A DNA stretch of 64,000 nt from Arcuatula senhousia (GCA_963971305.1 OZ020313.1:54136203-54200202); one strand, 5' to 3'; shown: positions 22,875 through 34,902, counted from the stretch's first letter. The notes: generated by a model not told the origin, from the letters alone. Numbers and translations: made by a program.

Positions 22875-24016
22875 CACCTCGCCAAAAGTTAGGCAACACC
22901 AACTTTTTTAAACCATAATCATTTTATGGCTTGAAATATTCGCATAATAAAAAATGATGGAAAATCAAAAAGTAATCACTTCGATGTACTGACTCTAATT
23001 GTGTATTGGACTAAAGATGTTTTATCAGAAATGTTTGCAAGTCATGGAAATCCAACTTTTCGAAAATGGTATAAAAACTAAGATAAAAAAGCGTTTAAAA
23101 AGTTTAACTTTCAATATCAATTGTAGACTTATAACAACTTATCAATGCACAAAAAGTATGAAAAACGCTAAAAAGGCAACATTTTTGCAAACGTGTACGA
23201 TATTTTGTCTAAAAAAAAATTCATTGTTTTTCCTAACCCTAAAACACATGTTTTAATCAAAAAGATGTCTTAAAAGCATTTGAATTGCTTGAATTCCTAC
23301 CAGAACATATCCGTAAAAAGGGGGGTTGGATACTTAAAATCTGTTATTGGCATGAAAATATGCAATTCTTAAGTTTTTGTGTAAGGCAAAACTTTACCAT
23401 TGGTGTAAGTTACCACATCCATATTGATAAAATGTCAAACTTAACTTCTACTTCCGGCAATAGAAGCAAACCTTCAAAAGGTCACAATAATGCCTTTAAA
23501 CGCAAATATCGGAAAACTGAAAAATATCCATTATAAGTTTCAAATATGAGATTTTCGGAACGGTTTTATGAGTATCATTTGTTATGAGTACCAAAATGAC
23601 ACCTTTAAAATCAATTAATGTAAAAAATCTGAAGTCAGCATTTTGTACCATGCAAAAACCATGCAAAGTAAGCTTTCCTTTCTTTACAATGTTTAGGTCT
23701 CAAACCGGAAAAAAAACAATCCAAAAATGCTGGAGGTGATATGTTAACAGCCTAATTGTAACAACAGAGCAAAAAACAAACTCTAAATTTACGCAACTCA
23801 AAAGTTGTAACTGAAACAACACTTTTTGGGTTGCTAGATTTGTTTGCCAATATTGAATATTCTACAAAAGCCGAAAATTATGCGATGATTGATTAGAATC
23901 AGAAAATGTTGTAAATGTGTGGAAGAAAATATAGGCCAAGTTTCAAGATATTGTTTAGAGAAATATGGACGCTGTACTAACGTGAGTACAGGTGTTGCTT
24001 AACTTATGGCGAGGTG
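22875..24016. mobile_element. TA-flanked TIR element (1142 bp)
   Basis: The ends are CACCTCGCC(A)AAAGTTAGGC and, inverted, CACCTCGCCATAAGTTAAGC, flanked by TA at 22873-22874 and 24017-24018. Units 3 and 4 carry the empty site (CTCCATAATATATACACTCC at about 42973 and 54947), so it inserted in unit 1 only. Frames inside are short (85 and 83 codons) and show no transposase motif. A non-autonomous Tc1/mariner-type element is the likely class. Confidence 0.8.
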
Positions 24017-24018
24017 TA

Positions 24019-24355
24019 TATATACAATCCGAAAAAAGTTAAGCACCACCCTATTAATTCTTTAATGTGTACCTTTTAAGCCTTATTTACAAATCACAAA
24101 TGAACTATTTAAAGCCCAATTTTTAAGTTATATCTTTTAGAATGTGTTCTTAATGTTAATGTCCACCAAAATTTTTGAACAAGATACGGTCAGCCGCTTT
24201 GAAATGCCATAAAAAAAATGACTAAAACCATCTTGAAGAAAACTTTCAGGGAAAAACGTGTTTTTGTACATTTAAAATTTTGCATTCAAACAGACGATCC
24301 AATATCCAATTGGTTAACATACAGGGAAGAGAAATTTGTACAAAAAAAGAAAAAA
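24019..24355. other. Shared spacer block, unit 1
   Basis: Begins TATACAATCCGAAAAAAGTT and matches 42983-43330 and 54955-55280. The start (ACTCCGAAAAAAGTTAAGCA in the sister units) looks like one end of a mariner-type TIR whose partner end I did not find. No gene. Confidence 0.5.
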
Positions 24356-25528
24356 CAAGTAATACGAGCTCACAAAAGGATACCCCCCGCTTCATATTGG
24401 ACTCAAATCTCAAGTCCAGTTATCTCCCCTCAATGATAACTAAGAACAATACAAATTCTTCATGCACATCTACTGATGATGTACTTTCTTCATGTAAAGT
24501 TTCATCAAAATCCATCATGCCGTTTAGGAGGAGTTGCGCTTACGGGGTCTCCCATTGAATAATGTACATGTATTTAATAAGTCTAAGTCCAATTATCTCC
24601 CCTGAATGATGTCAGAGTGCAATGAAAATTCTTCATGCACATCTACATATGATGTACTTCCTTCATGTAAAGTTTTATCAAAATTCATCATGCGGTTTAG
24701 GAGGAGTTGCGCTTACGGGTCTCCCATTGAATAATGTATTTAAAAAGTCTAAGTCCAATTATCTCCCCAGAATGATGTCAGAGTGCAATGAAAATTCTGC
24801 ATGCACATCTACTGATGATGTACTTCCTTCATGTAAAGTTTCAGCAAAATCCATCAAGTGGTTAAGGAGGAGTTGCGCTTACGGTGTCTTCCTTTGAATA
24901 ATAATCATTTATTTGCACAACTTACATCTTACAATAAGATCAAAGGCACACATACAATACACATACAATAATTCTGAATGGAATAAACAGTAAACATTAT
25001 TATACAAATCACAGTAAAATATATATTTATATACTTATTCCACCAGACTAACATTCATACTTGAAAATCAAATGAAACTTTTATTTGGCCCCTGTACTCA
25101 GTTCTAAAGACTGCTTTATAAAAGAGCCTAAACATTTCACTTGCTGTGTTGTTAGCGGGTTTAAAATATTTTGTATTTTAGAATTTGTATAGTTACTCAG
25201 AAAAGTAGGCCTTAAAGTTTTGTTAATACTACAGTTAAACAAGAAATGGCTTTCATCATTCAGAACCCCAATAATGTATTTACAAAGTCTAAGTCCAATT
25301 ATCTCCCCTGAATGATGTCAGAGTGCGATGAAACTTCTTCATGCACAACTAAATATGTTGAACTTCCTTCATGTTAAGTTTCAGCAAAATCCTTCAAGGG
25401 GTTTAGGAGGAGAAGCGCTTACAAGTTATGTGGACAGACGGACAGACGGACAGACAGACAGACGGACAGACGGACAGACAGACAGGGTGTTTCCTATATA
25501 CCCCCCAAACTTTGTTTGCGGAGGGTAT
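24356..25528. mobile_element. Tandem-core element T with ATACCCCCCGC end
   Basis: Inserted in unit 1; unit 3 (about 43325) and unit 4 (about 55295) have uninterrupted GAAAAAATCAATTG. Near the left end it reads ATACCCCCCGC, and near the right end GCGGAGGGTAT, a short inverted repeat. The core holds four monomers of about 166-173 bp, each with TCC(A/G)(A/G)TTATCTCCCC ... GGAGGAGTTGCGCTTAC, then a GACGGACAGACA-type simple repeat (25433-25486). The architecture resembles the H elements: a tandem core and short inverted ends. Confidence 0.65.
24900..25270 (-). mobile_element. 5'-truncated LINE 3' end, nested in element T
   Basis: Read on the minus strand, it enters in a frame encoding NDESHFLFNCSINKTLRP, like the C-terminal Zn-knuckle region of LINE ORF2 (compare EDEIHYLLTCPLY in the LINE at 34.5 kb). 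It then has a stop and an untranslated tail ending in ATTATT. AATAAT occurs on both sides. It interrupts the fourth T monomer. Confidence 0.65.
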
Positions 25529-26735
25529 AAAAATCAATTGTAAGAGAAAACGAAGATTATATATTCTGTTAGGATGAATTTTCCGCAAAAAAACCCAGAA
25601 AAACGCAATTTTCTCAACAGAATTTAAACTTTTAGGCTCAAATGTTTTGTAGAATATTTTTTAATCAACTTATCATTACTGGAGATGAATGGCGTTGTTC
25701 TACATTTCCACTATAATCCATTTTTCACATTTTGATTTTTTTGAAAAAAAAAAAATTAACTAAAATGTCATTTTTTCTCGTATAAATTTAAAACAAAACT
25801 GTCCTGTAATTATTCAAAACATGTTCACATTTGAAACATGCTTTACGGACATGTTTTCTTTTAATTGAAAGCTGTGAACTATCTATCAGACGGCCACCAA
25901 TCGCACAAACTCATATCCAAATGCTATGAAAGAATTTACGTTAGCGGGACATCCGGATATGAGTGAGCGGAACTTTTTCCTTTCGACTGGAATGTAAGTA
26001 ACCTTTATTCTCTCTTATTTTTGCATATATTCATAAAAATCGAATGTCATTCGACGTAGTTTAATAGTTCTAGTCCAGTATAAAAAGTCCCAGTGTAGAC
26101 ACCAAGCGTTGCTAAAAAAATAAGATATTCTGTGTTTACGCCCTGCAATTTTGAGGGGTCGGTTCGTAAAAGGGTTCATTACATAGCTCCAGTGATGCAG
26201 TTGTACCATGTTTTTGTTTTTAATGAGTTTTAAAGGATAACAAAAGACGAGGCTGTTCTCAGAATCCACACTATCAATAAGAATGAATGAAAATCGACAC
26301 AAAAATGCAAAAATATGAGTTTGCGGGACCTACTCTGAGTTAGCACACCGGCTATGAGTTACCGACACTTACAAGTGTGATGCAGTTGTTGTTACAATAG
26401 TCATTTATGTACAGCATTAAGCAATAAATTTAAAAAAAAACTTAAGTCTACCTCGTTTACACTGAACATACTAAAGGTTAGAAAGAGGTTTTCGCATTGG
26501 TGACCTACGTAAACCCGTATTTTTATACCTTTTTCTATTTACACATAGTGTAAACAAAGTTGGCAAACAGGAAGCACTTAAAGGACAAATATCGATACCT
26601 CATACTGAAGATATTAAATTTGAAATAGTGTGATGAATAGTTCCAAAGTAGCATGAGTTTTTTGTCATCTTTATCTTCTTAAAAAAACGACGTTTTTAAA
26701 GATATAAACTCAACCCCTATAGACAGTTCACAGCT
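25529..26735. other. Unit 1/unit 2 junction with inverted segment
   Basis: Positions 25529-25890 match the spacer at 43340-43690 directly, up to GAAAGCTGTGAACT. Positions about 26540-26735 match the continuation of that spacer (43660-43860) inverted, ending AGTTCACAGCTT. Between them lies about 650 bp of sequence seen only here. No gene recognised. Confidence 0.65.
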
Positions 26736-26974
26736 TCCGTTGTCGACCCCCTGCCCCCCTCCCCCCCCCCGAGGAACAATATCGCGATACCGATGGATGC
26801 GAGATTGAATGTTTTATAAATCTACATGACTGTGATGATGAAGATATCGTTTTGCATATTGGAACATTAAGACCCAATTTAAGAGAAATTTCTTTCATTA
26901 ACCAATTTCCTACTCATTCTATGTACCATTAGATGTTCTTAATAAACTACAGTGCAATTAGTAACCCTTTTATA

Positions 26975-27250
26975 TGGCTGAGTGAGTGAGTTGGTGTTTT
27001 ACGCCCGTGCAACGCTATATATGTTATTTACAGGCGATGAACATGAAAAGGATGATAAAATAAACATGAAATGATGATGACAAGTGAAATATGGGGATGG
27101 GGTGGTAAACAAAGGAACAGGTGAGAGGTGGGTAGGGGCGAAAAATTCAGCGTATTTGGTGGCACCGTGCACTACTTGGCGGTCCACAAAGGGGTCTTTT
27201 ACGTGCATGAAACATGATGGCACGATACACACACGTTGGCCGCCTATGGT
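26975..27250 (+). repeat. TTTTACGCC dispersed repeat, copy 1
   Basis: Starts GAGTGAGTTGGTGTTTTACG and runs to GCCGCCTATGGTCAGCGAT. Related copies are at 36920-37170, 38120-38620, 47345-47830 and 62580-63070. The longer copies continue through CCCTTAGTCGCCTCTTA and CACCCGGGCCCGC. I recall TTTTACGCC-type repeats as common in molluscs; it may be a SINE-like or DNA element. It shows no coding signal. Confidence 0.6.
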
Positions 27251-28045
27251 CAGCGATGAGGGTATAAATAAGTGTAAACGAAACAGAAATCCACCCAAAA
27301 CGAAAGTAAAAACATTTTCAGTTTTCCTTACCTTACGACGAAAGAATTTATTCAGTAAGATAAGATTGTTTTACACAAAATCATGAAAATGAATTGTTTC
27401 TATAACGATCATGTTAAAGCACTCACATTTTACGTCTAGACTCATCACATTCTTCTTCACGACTTACATGACTTAGGGTGTATTTGGGTATTGTACTATC
27501 TGATTTATCTATCACGTGATATAAAAGTAAAACAAATTAAATGCGGTTAGATTTGAAAATTACAAAATCGAATCAAATGATAACCATATACTAGAACACA
27601 ATGTATATCAAAGGTGTGTGCTTCCAGTGGAGGATTTAGAAAGGGCCCAGGCCCTCTTTTTTATTTTTTCCCTAAGTCTTTTATTCAAGTGTTGTTTCTA
27701 AATACATTGTATATAGGAATCAGTAGCGTAACCAGGCATGCGCACCTCTTTGGCATGAGCACCCGTTTCTTGCTAAATAACCCTTTAAGCCACATTTTAA
27801 ATGTGCATATCCTGAGACAGGAATCCTTCTCAATGCTTGAATGTCTCTGTGCTATTTCGTGTTCATTGTTCAATGTCTAGAAATGTTGCTCCCGCAGGGT
27901 TAAAAACGACGGCTTTTTAAGGGCGACTTCCGACCTACACTTCATAAAATCGACCTATGCCAAAAAAAACGACCTGCGACCTCCGCCAAAATAATATGCC
28001 TTTTAAAAGCGACCTTGCGACCTCAGGTCCCTTTTAAAAGCGACC
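27251..28045. other. Shared spacer block, unit 2
   Basis: Matches 38750-39380, 47970-48370 plus 49200-49400, and 63180-63620. Near 28000-28040 is a short two-copy repeat, TTTTAAAAGCGACCTTGCGA. No gene seen. Confidence 0.55.
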
Positions 28046-28608
28046 TTGCGACCTGAGCAACAACTTTTCTCCATCCGTAATAGTTTTCATTCTGTAATCC
28101 AAAAAAAACATGCCGACCATCCAACATAGCCGCCATTTCTATATAGAACAGGGGGGTCAGACCATAGTTTTTGCTTATACCTCAAAGAGTATAAGAGATA
28201 GAGAAAATCTGAAGCAACCAACCCTCTTCTGCATCAACAGCTCTACAGAACTCTTCATTTAGCCGAAGTTGTGGTACGAATCTTTATTGAAATTATTTCC
28301 TTATTTCCCCTTAAACGTCAAAATTGACATTTTCACAGTTTTTTAACCTTATCTTAAAAACTGTAAAAGCTAGAGGAAAAGTTAACGTTTCAAAATTGTT
28401 CAGCTCATTGAAATCTACAAAATGATTTCAGGGTCAAAATTGTCAGATCCACCCTTTAAGAGTTATCCTCCTTTAACTGTTTTCAATCAATTTTACCCTG
28501 TTTGTTTTTTTTTCAAACGAAAAGCTTTGTAACTTTGTATTCTTTATCTTAAGAGTGTTTTCTATCCGAACTAGTTTTAGCGATTCAGGCTCCTAGGAGC
28601 CTCTTGGG
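28046..28608 (+). mobile_element. Tandem-core element H3, partial
   Basis: Begins GAGCAACAACTTTTCTCCAT and ends GCGATTC plus the hairpin AGGCTCCTAGGAGCCT, without the other terminus. It is followed by a T run and a G run (28612-28640), then the gene's conserved 3' flank. PLE-B sequence present in units 1 and 4 is missing here. Confidence 0.6.
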
Positions 28609-29499
28609 TTTTTTTTTTTTTTTTTTTTTGGGGGGGGGGGTTCTGAATGCAGTTTTGTTGTTATGTGTGTGTATGTTTTATGTTGTTGTGTGGTTTGTTT
28701 CGTTGTGATGATTTTTTGTCTACCGGTTTTGTCTTTGTGTTTACGGTTTTATGATATTGATAACCCCTTTGGTACACCTTTGCTTCTTAAATGTTTCATT
28801 GTACCTCCTTTGTTCCCTTCTTTGGTTTTTTGTATTTTTATATTTTAATTCAAAACAGTAGAGTATATTTGTCAGTATGCTCCAGTAACTATGCAGTACG
28901 TTTGAATAATTATTTTTTATCACCTAGATTTTTTTTCCAATGACAGCAATATATGAAATAAAACTTTGGGACATTTTTATTTCTTCCTTTTTTGCCATTA
29001 AAAAGTATAAACAATTTATTCATATTTTAGAAACAGTTTTATCAACATGTGGTACCAAAACAATTCGTGTATGTGATGATACAAAAAAAGTTTACCCTGG
29101 TCTTTTTTTTTTTTTTTGGCTTATTTGGATATTTGTTTTAGCTTTTTCAGAATTCCCTTAAAATGCTGATTTTATTCATTCATTACAAAATAGGTTAAAC
29201 TTCATTAGCTATGTAAAATATTGAACATAAGTTTCAAAAGGCCAAAATAAAAGCCTAAAAATAATTTGTCCATTATCCATTTATCAAAAAAAATATCTTT
29301 AATCCGTCTGCAATTCACGAAATAGAGTCCAATTTATTTTATTTGTCGTTGTTCTTTGCACAAGCTTCTTATTTAAACTCATAATACTATGCTTGTGTAG
29401 TTACGATTCAGAACTGACTTTACACAAAGCTTATAATTAGAACTTTAAATTTCAGACGGTCTTAAAAAGTGAAACAGAATATAAAAGAGTAAAACACTT

Positions 29500-31185
29500 C
29501 TAATTCACTTTGTAAAGAAATAACTTCCGATAATTGTTTGTCACAAGAACACGGCTAGTATTCCTATCATAGTCTATTGCTAATGGATAAATTAATCCTT
29601 CTTTGCCAGTCGACAGTTCGCAGTGACGATCACCGTCTGGTGATATAACGATAACGTTGCTGGAGTGACTTCCAACAACGTACACGTACCCGTGAGTATC
29701 AATGGAATTTCCTTGGGGGTTACGCAAGACCTTCTCATCCTTAAATTCCCACATTGTTGTGCCGTCCATGCTACAACAGGCCACTGTATGGGCATTATAG
29801 TCAGTAAAGTAAAGTTTGTCTTGATGTGTTGTGATGTAGGAGAACGGTGACATGTCAGGTATCTCTTTGATTGTCGTTATCTTCTCACTGTCTATATTCA
29901 TTCTACATATCCCCACATCCATGGCACAGTAGATAAGGTCTCCGTCCTTGTATGTAATGCCGTAGTTCACGGTGTTGGTCGGAATAGATCGGGTAATCTT
30001 CCTTGTGTCTATGTTGACTATATTAATAAAGCGTTTGTCGTCCACTGCCGATGTTACTGCCAAGGTGTTGGTGGACGGTATATGTGTTATATCGATGATA
30101 ATGTCAGTTTTAATATTAATCTGGCAATCCTCGGTACCAGTCTCTGTCACCAAAACGATGCATTTATCATAATTACATGTAACAGCTAATCTACCATCAG
30201 GAAGGAAACAGCATCCAGTCAACGTGTTTTTCTTTACGTCAATGGATCTGATGAGATCAAGTCTTATACTGTCAATTGACCTAATTATGGGTACATGTAA
30301 CTGTGCCTGTTTATCTTTTCTTTTCTTGAGAACAATGCTACATGGAGTAGCACTCGTTGATACGCGACCGAACGTTGGTAAATATTTATCTATCTTTGTT
30401 AAAGCCAATTCGACGGCAAGAGATATACGGTTTAGATCTCTACTTGAACAAATATTTTCAAGGTATTCATTATCAGACAATATAAGCTTCTCCGTTTTCT
30501 TCATTGAAAGGAAGATTTGTAAATCGGACGCGTGATCTTTCAGAGCTGATAAACTACACTGCATCCCTACTATCTCTTTTTCTTTCTTTTCTAATAATAC
30601 AACCAGGCCTTGGATTTTTGTGGTGTGAAGTTTTTCTACTTCTGCCAATTCATGTAATATTTTAGCTTCAAGTTTGTCAAGATGGTCGTTAACTTTCCTT
30701 CTCGTTTCTTTTATTTCTGTCTGAATCATGCTCTTTTGCTTTTGTATTAGCGATAAGTTTTGTTGTCGATCCTTAATGATTATTGAGATGTTTTCTTTGT
30801 TTTCCTTTAAGTTTGCCTCGCATTCTGCAAGAGCATTGGAAATCTTCACCTCACCCACTACTTCATCAACAGGTAACATGCCCTTACATTCCTTGTGTTT
30901 TCCCAAAATACATTTCAGACAACAGGCACATTCGTGTTCGCCACAGTAGGTTTGATACCTCTCGTTGTGTTCCGGACAGGTGTGAGATATTTTCAGTACG
31001 TCGGGAGGAAGCTGTTTGTATACTTCGATAGGGGTCATCTGGTGCTCGTTTGATCCTTTGGAGGCTAAATGTCGCTGCTGGCAGTCGATACATAACGCCT
31101 CGCCACAGTTCACACACCAAACTGTGGACGGTACCGAAAATCTGAGAGTCTCACACACCCCACAGAGGGTACAATTACTTGCCAT
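29500..31185 (-). CDS. TRIM-like B-box/NHL-propeller protein, copy 2
   Basis: 561 residues, colinear with copy 1 without any indel. The cysteine/histidine set of both B-boxes is intact (C5, C8, C24, C27, C32, C35; C70, H73, C81, H84, C89, C92, H97). The coiled coil is almost the same, with replacements such as Lys for Glu in the heptads. The propeller carries the clearest changes: position 321 Thr instead of Trp, 337-339 CNY instead of SNA, 379-381 SAV instead of TGW, 505-510 GSHSSN instead of GCHSKN, and 551-553 NYR instead of WDQ. It should be a functional paralogue with the same fold and possibly different ligand preference. An acceptor-like TTTTCAG precedes the ATG, and AATAAA lies downstream (complement of 29333-29343). 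Confidence 0.9.
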   Translation of the reverse strand: MASNCTLCGVCETLRFSVPSTVWCVNCGEALCIDCQQRHLASKGSNEHQMTPIEVYKQLPPDVLKISHTCPEHNERYQTYCGEHECACCLKCILGKHKECKGMLPVDEVVGEVKISNALAECEANLKENKENISIIIKDRQQNLSLIQKQKSMIQTEIKETRRKVNDHLDKLEAKILHELAEVEKLHTTKIQGLVVLLEKKEKEIVGMQCSLSALKDHASDLQIFLSMKKTEKLILSDNEYLENICSSRDLNRISLAVELALTKIDKYLPTFGRVSTSATPCSIVLKKRKDKQAQLHVPIIRSIDSIRLDLIRSIDVKKNTLTGCCFLPDGRLAVTCNYDKCIVLVTETGTEDCQINIKTDIIIDITHIPSTNTLAVTSAVDDKRFINIVNIDTRKITRSIPTNTVNYGITYKDGDLIYCAMDVGICRMNIDSEKITTIKEIPDMSPFSYITTHQDKLYFTDYNAHTVACCSMDGTTMWEFKDEKVLRNPQGNSIDTHGYVYVVGSHSSNVIVISPDGDRHCELSTGKEGLIYPLAIDYDRNTSRVLVTNNYRKLFLYKVN

Positions 31186-31188
31186 ATT

Positions 31189-31196
31189 CTGAAAAC
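31189..31196 (-). promoter_or_regulatory. Putative 3' splice site before the ATG, copy 2
   Basis: GTTTTCAG on the gene strand, three bases before the ATG, in the same position as in copies 1 and 3. Confidence 0.5.
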
Positions 31197-31536
31197 ATAA
31201 TTGATGAAAAACTAAATCAAAATGCCAATGTCGTTTTTATATTTTTACATTCAAATACTCTTTCGGTACCTCTCTGATTCTTACTAATGTTTCTGTTTCA
31301 CTTGTGTCTGTTTTTTTTTTTTTTTTTTTTTTTTGAAGTTTTATTTTATTATACGAGTTAAGTATTTATACATACTATATAATAATAAGACACCCTGTTT
31401 GTTGTCGTTTTTTATTTTGGTTTTTTGTGTGTGGTTTTTTTTTTTTTGGATAATTTATTGATAAAAGGCAGAGATTTCTGCCTACAGAGGTCAACTGATT
31501 TAGCGGTGGTATTTAGTTTTGCCTGAGAAAACCCTC

Positions 31537-31614
31537 CTATTAAATACGAAAGAATATGGAATATGTGCCAAAAAGACACGATCCACATATTGAAATGGTT
31601 TTAATAAATGTACA
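31537..31614 (-). mobile_element. 5'-truncated family F fragment
   Basis: On the minus strand it ends TTCTTTCGTATTTAATA, the same 3' end as the F copies at 18533, 61357 and 61757. Unit 4 has the empty site (ACCCTCCTTGTCATTTT, about 54760). A fixed 3' end and a variable 5' end indicate spread by reverse transcription. Confidence 0.7.
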
Positions 31615-31649
31615 AAAGTCATTTTATTTTTATAGAAACATGTAGAAAT

Positions 31650-31805
31650 GCGCACATCACCTGTAGCCTAGATTCCCAGGCAGCATTCGGTTCCGCGAGT
31701 TTGTGTCTCGTGAAGGAATCGATAACGGCGGCAAAGTGTAGAAAGCTGCTCGACAAAGGAGGACCCAAAGCACTAATGTTGTATGGAAGTGTCCATAATA
31801 TATTA
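31650..31805. other. Conserved block upstream of copy 2
   Basis: Same block as 22720-22872, with the plus-strand frame LCLVKESITAAKCRKLLDKG open. Function unknown. Confidence 0.5.
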
Positions 31806-32900
31806 TACATTTGGTAAATTTTACACAATATCTACAATACTAGAACAAAATTAAAGAAAATAGTAATCTGTCGTATGCAAAAAGAAACAGATTAAAATGT
31901 TTCACCGATTTCGAGAAAACGCTAATAGCGATACTGTACATGTAGCATTTTAGGGTTGTATATTTGTCATTTTATTGCAAAGAGCTTAAAAAATAGATAG
32001 ATTTTATGTTTATCTGATAAAGCATTATAACATAGACTGGTTGTGCTACCAGTTGACAAGTGATCTGAATTGAAGAAGCTTTAGAATATAAAGAAAAAAC
32101 ATTTTTAGTAAAAAAAAAGTTTCTACTCATGAAGAATGTGGCGACAAATTAGGATTGTATATTTTATGAAGCTCTCATGAAGTAGCAGCTGAAAACGGCC
32201 TTAAAGTAATAAAAGTCAAATCAAAGAAAATAGATACATCAGGATTCCTCTTTATTTCGCAATATAATGTTGATAAAAAATACAAAATATTTACTTAAAG
32301 TTGTAACAGATATGGACATCTACTTCAACCTTACATGCCTGAAAGGTCATATGGGAACTGTGCATGTCATGAACTCTAGAAATCAACTTACTCGTATACA
32401 TGTTTATGGCTACGTTATTATAAATCACCCACGTCCGAGAAGAGTTGGGTATAGTGCTTAGGCTCTTAGATGACTACTTTGGAACTATTCATCACATCAT
32501 TTCAAATTTAATATCTTCAGTATGAGGATCATTATCATGGCACGGGTATCGATATCTTCCTGTTTGGCGACTTTTTTAATGTATCTACATAAACATCATT
32601 ATCTCTATTATCATATCTCACAACTTATCACATTTTGAAATAAAGTAAATTTATTTTCGTTAAACTGAGATGCCTGGCCGCCTAAGAATTATAGGCTCTT
32701 CAAGAATTGTGTACCAAAATGAGATTTTTGGGAATACATAAGCATTAATTCGTAAAGCAAAATGATTGTTTAGGACCGACCATTTAACTTTATAAGAAGC
32801 GGGTGGGTTTTTTTATTTTGGCAAGAAAATTTGGCAGAGCGCGGGAAAAAAAATGTTGAAGACGTCATGACAGAATTTTTTTTTTCCATTAATAGCAGCA
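31806..32900. other. Unit 2 spacer
   Basis: Positions 31806 to about 32460 have no match that I can see in the other units. About 32465-32890 corresponds to 43745-44060 and 55430-56220. A 64-codon frame at 32267-32461 shows no recognisable features. Confidence 0.4.
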
Positions 32901-32904
32901 GAAA

Positions 32905-34902
32905 TATTTGTTTCTAAGTCAGGAGACAAATTGAAACCAGAAAATTATCGTGGAATATCTATAAATAATAGTCTAGGAAAACTATTTAATTTAATATTAA
33001 ATAATCGATTTAATGAATATTTAGAAGAAAATAATCTTATTCATGAGACTCAAATTGGCTTTTGTAAAAAGGCAAGCACAGCTGACCATATATTTGTTTA
33101 AAGATGTATAATAGAAAAATACCTAAAGATTGGTAGTAAGAAACTCTTCGCATGCTTTGTAGACTTTCGCAACGCATTCGACACAGTTATTCATTCAGGG
33201 ATTTTTTACAAACTTTTACTGAATAAAATTAATAGCAATTTTTATAAAATCATAAAATCTATGTATTCCAAAGATATGCTGTGTGTAAAAATAGGTGATA
33301 AAATAACAATTTTTTTCTCCTCAAAAGTAGGGGTGAGGCAAGGTGATGTTCTTAGACCCAACCTGTTTAAATTTTTCTTCAACGATTTACCTTTTGAGCT
33401 TGAGCGAAACACAAACTCTATATTGATAGACAATAAAAAGATTCCCTGTTTGTTATACGCGGATGATTTAGTGCTTCTGTCAGATACAAAAGATGGTCTA
33501 CAGAGAAAACTAGATTTATTGAATGAATATTGTAAAGAATGGTGCCTAGAAATTAACTTTACTAAATCTAAAGTCATAATATTCAATAATAATGGAAAAG
33601 TTATAAAAGATAGTTTCCGTATAGGAGACAATTTTATTGAATGTGTTAAAGAGTATAAATACCTTGGTTTAATTATTGAAAACACAGGGAAATTTAATGA
33701 AGCCAGAAAACAACTTTATAAGAAAGGTATGAAGGCATGTTTTAAAATGTACAGTGATTTAAAATCTGCTACTTCCAATGTTAAACTTTATTTTCATTTA
33801 TTTGACCATTGTATTAAACCTATTTTGCTGTATGGTTGTGAAAATTGGGGTGTTGTAAATGTAACTGAAAAAATGAAATCCTTATCATTGTATGACATTT
33901 TTAAAGACTGGGAAGCAGAAAAGCTAAATATAAAATTCTGCAAATATGTTTTAGGGGTTTCAAAACAATGTACAAATATTGGTGTTTTAAGTGAGTTAGG
34001 AAAATACCCCTTATATGTAGATATTATCAAACATTTTTTGTTATATTGGTATAAGCTAGAACACAACCCCAGTGAGTTACTACAATCTGCATACAATGAG
34101 TACAAAAACAATCTAAAGACAGGTAGTAGCTGGTACTCCACATTATTATTATATTGTAATAAACTTAACCTGGATTTAAATGTATGTAGAGAAATGAGTA
34201 AAACTAAATTTAAATTATCACTATTAAAATGTTTAAGGAATAATTTGTTGTGTAGTTGGAATAATATAAGGAACAGTACCATAAATGATTCTGGAAAACT
34301 AGATACTTATTTTGGATTCAAAAGTATTTTTTCCTTTGAAGAATATTTGAATATTAGTAATTTTAATAAAAGAAAAATTATTACTAGATTCAGATTAAGC
34401 AATCATAAACTACGTATTGAGCTTGGTAGACACGAACGAAGACCAAACATTAATTCTGGAAAATTAGAAAAATTAGCAAGAACAGACAGAATTTGTCTTT
34501 ATTGTAATACAGGAAATATAGAAGATGAAATTCATTATTTGTTAACATGTCCTTTATACTCTAGTTTGAGATCAGATTTTCTAAACACTTTACAAAATAA
34601 ATTCCCTTCATTGATATCGCTTAACTCTATTAGCTTATTCTGTTGGATAATGACAAACGAAGACTATGATGTTAACTATAAACTGGCTGAATTTTTACAA
34701 ATATTATATGAAAAAAGAGATAACAATAACAAATAGAGATGTATGTGTAATTTAACATCATGATGTCATATGTAATTGTCTTTTGTTACAATACTTGTGT
34801 ATTTTTTATGTTTTGTTTCATTGTAATCATTGATATACATTGTGATTGTCATGCTCTATATAGGGCCCTATGATTGGAAATAAAGATTTATTATTATTAT
34901 CT
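32905..34902 (+). mobile_element. 5'-truncated LINE (LINE-1 copy)
   Basis: A non-LTR retrotransposon truncated within the RT domain, with a 3' untranslated region ending GGAAATAAAG then ATTTATTATTATTAT. Unit 4 has the uninterrupted flank at about 56205-56232 (AATAGCAACAGAAA ... CTCTTAACCTCTGATGCC), so this copy inserted in unit 2 with loss of a few target bases. Jockey/CR1-like superfamily is a guess from motif style. Confidence 0.8.
32907..34736 (+). pseudogene. LINE ORF2 fragment (RT plus Zn knuckle)
   Basis: One frame runs from the truncation point to the stop at 34734-34736, with a single TAA at 33099-33101; from 33261 there are 491 uninterrupted codons. Motifs in order: PENYRGISINNSLGKLF, FVDFRNAFDTV (motif A, with Asn where Lys is usual), GVRQGDVLRPNLF (motif B), LLYADDLVLLS (motif C), EINFTKSKVIIFN, and at the C-terminus CLYCNTGNIEDEIHYLLTC, a zinc-knuckle-like segment. 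The endonuclease and RT N-terminus are lost, so it cannot retrotranspose by itself, but the remaining frame is well preserved and therefore young. Confidence 0.85.

Noticed and set aside
24018..24060. TACAATCCGAAAAAAGTTAA as one end of a second mariner-type element
   Set aside because: The end is convincing in three units, but I could not locate the matching opposite terminus, so no element is called.
24415..24900. Protein-coding tandem repeat gene (frames 24280-24558 and 24622-24897)
   Set aside because: The similar peptides reflect the 170-bp DNA monomer of element T; the frame is not kept across monomers.
26999..27298. Minus-strand frames over the TTTTACGCC repeats (also 36959-37168, 38148-38399 and 47429-47611)
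   Set aside because: They recur because the repeat recurs; frames and ends differ between copies.
33794..34282. 162-codon minus-strand frame
   Set aside because: Shadow of the LINE ORF2 on the opposite strand.
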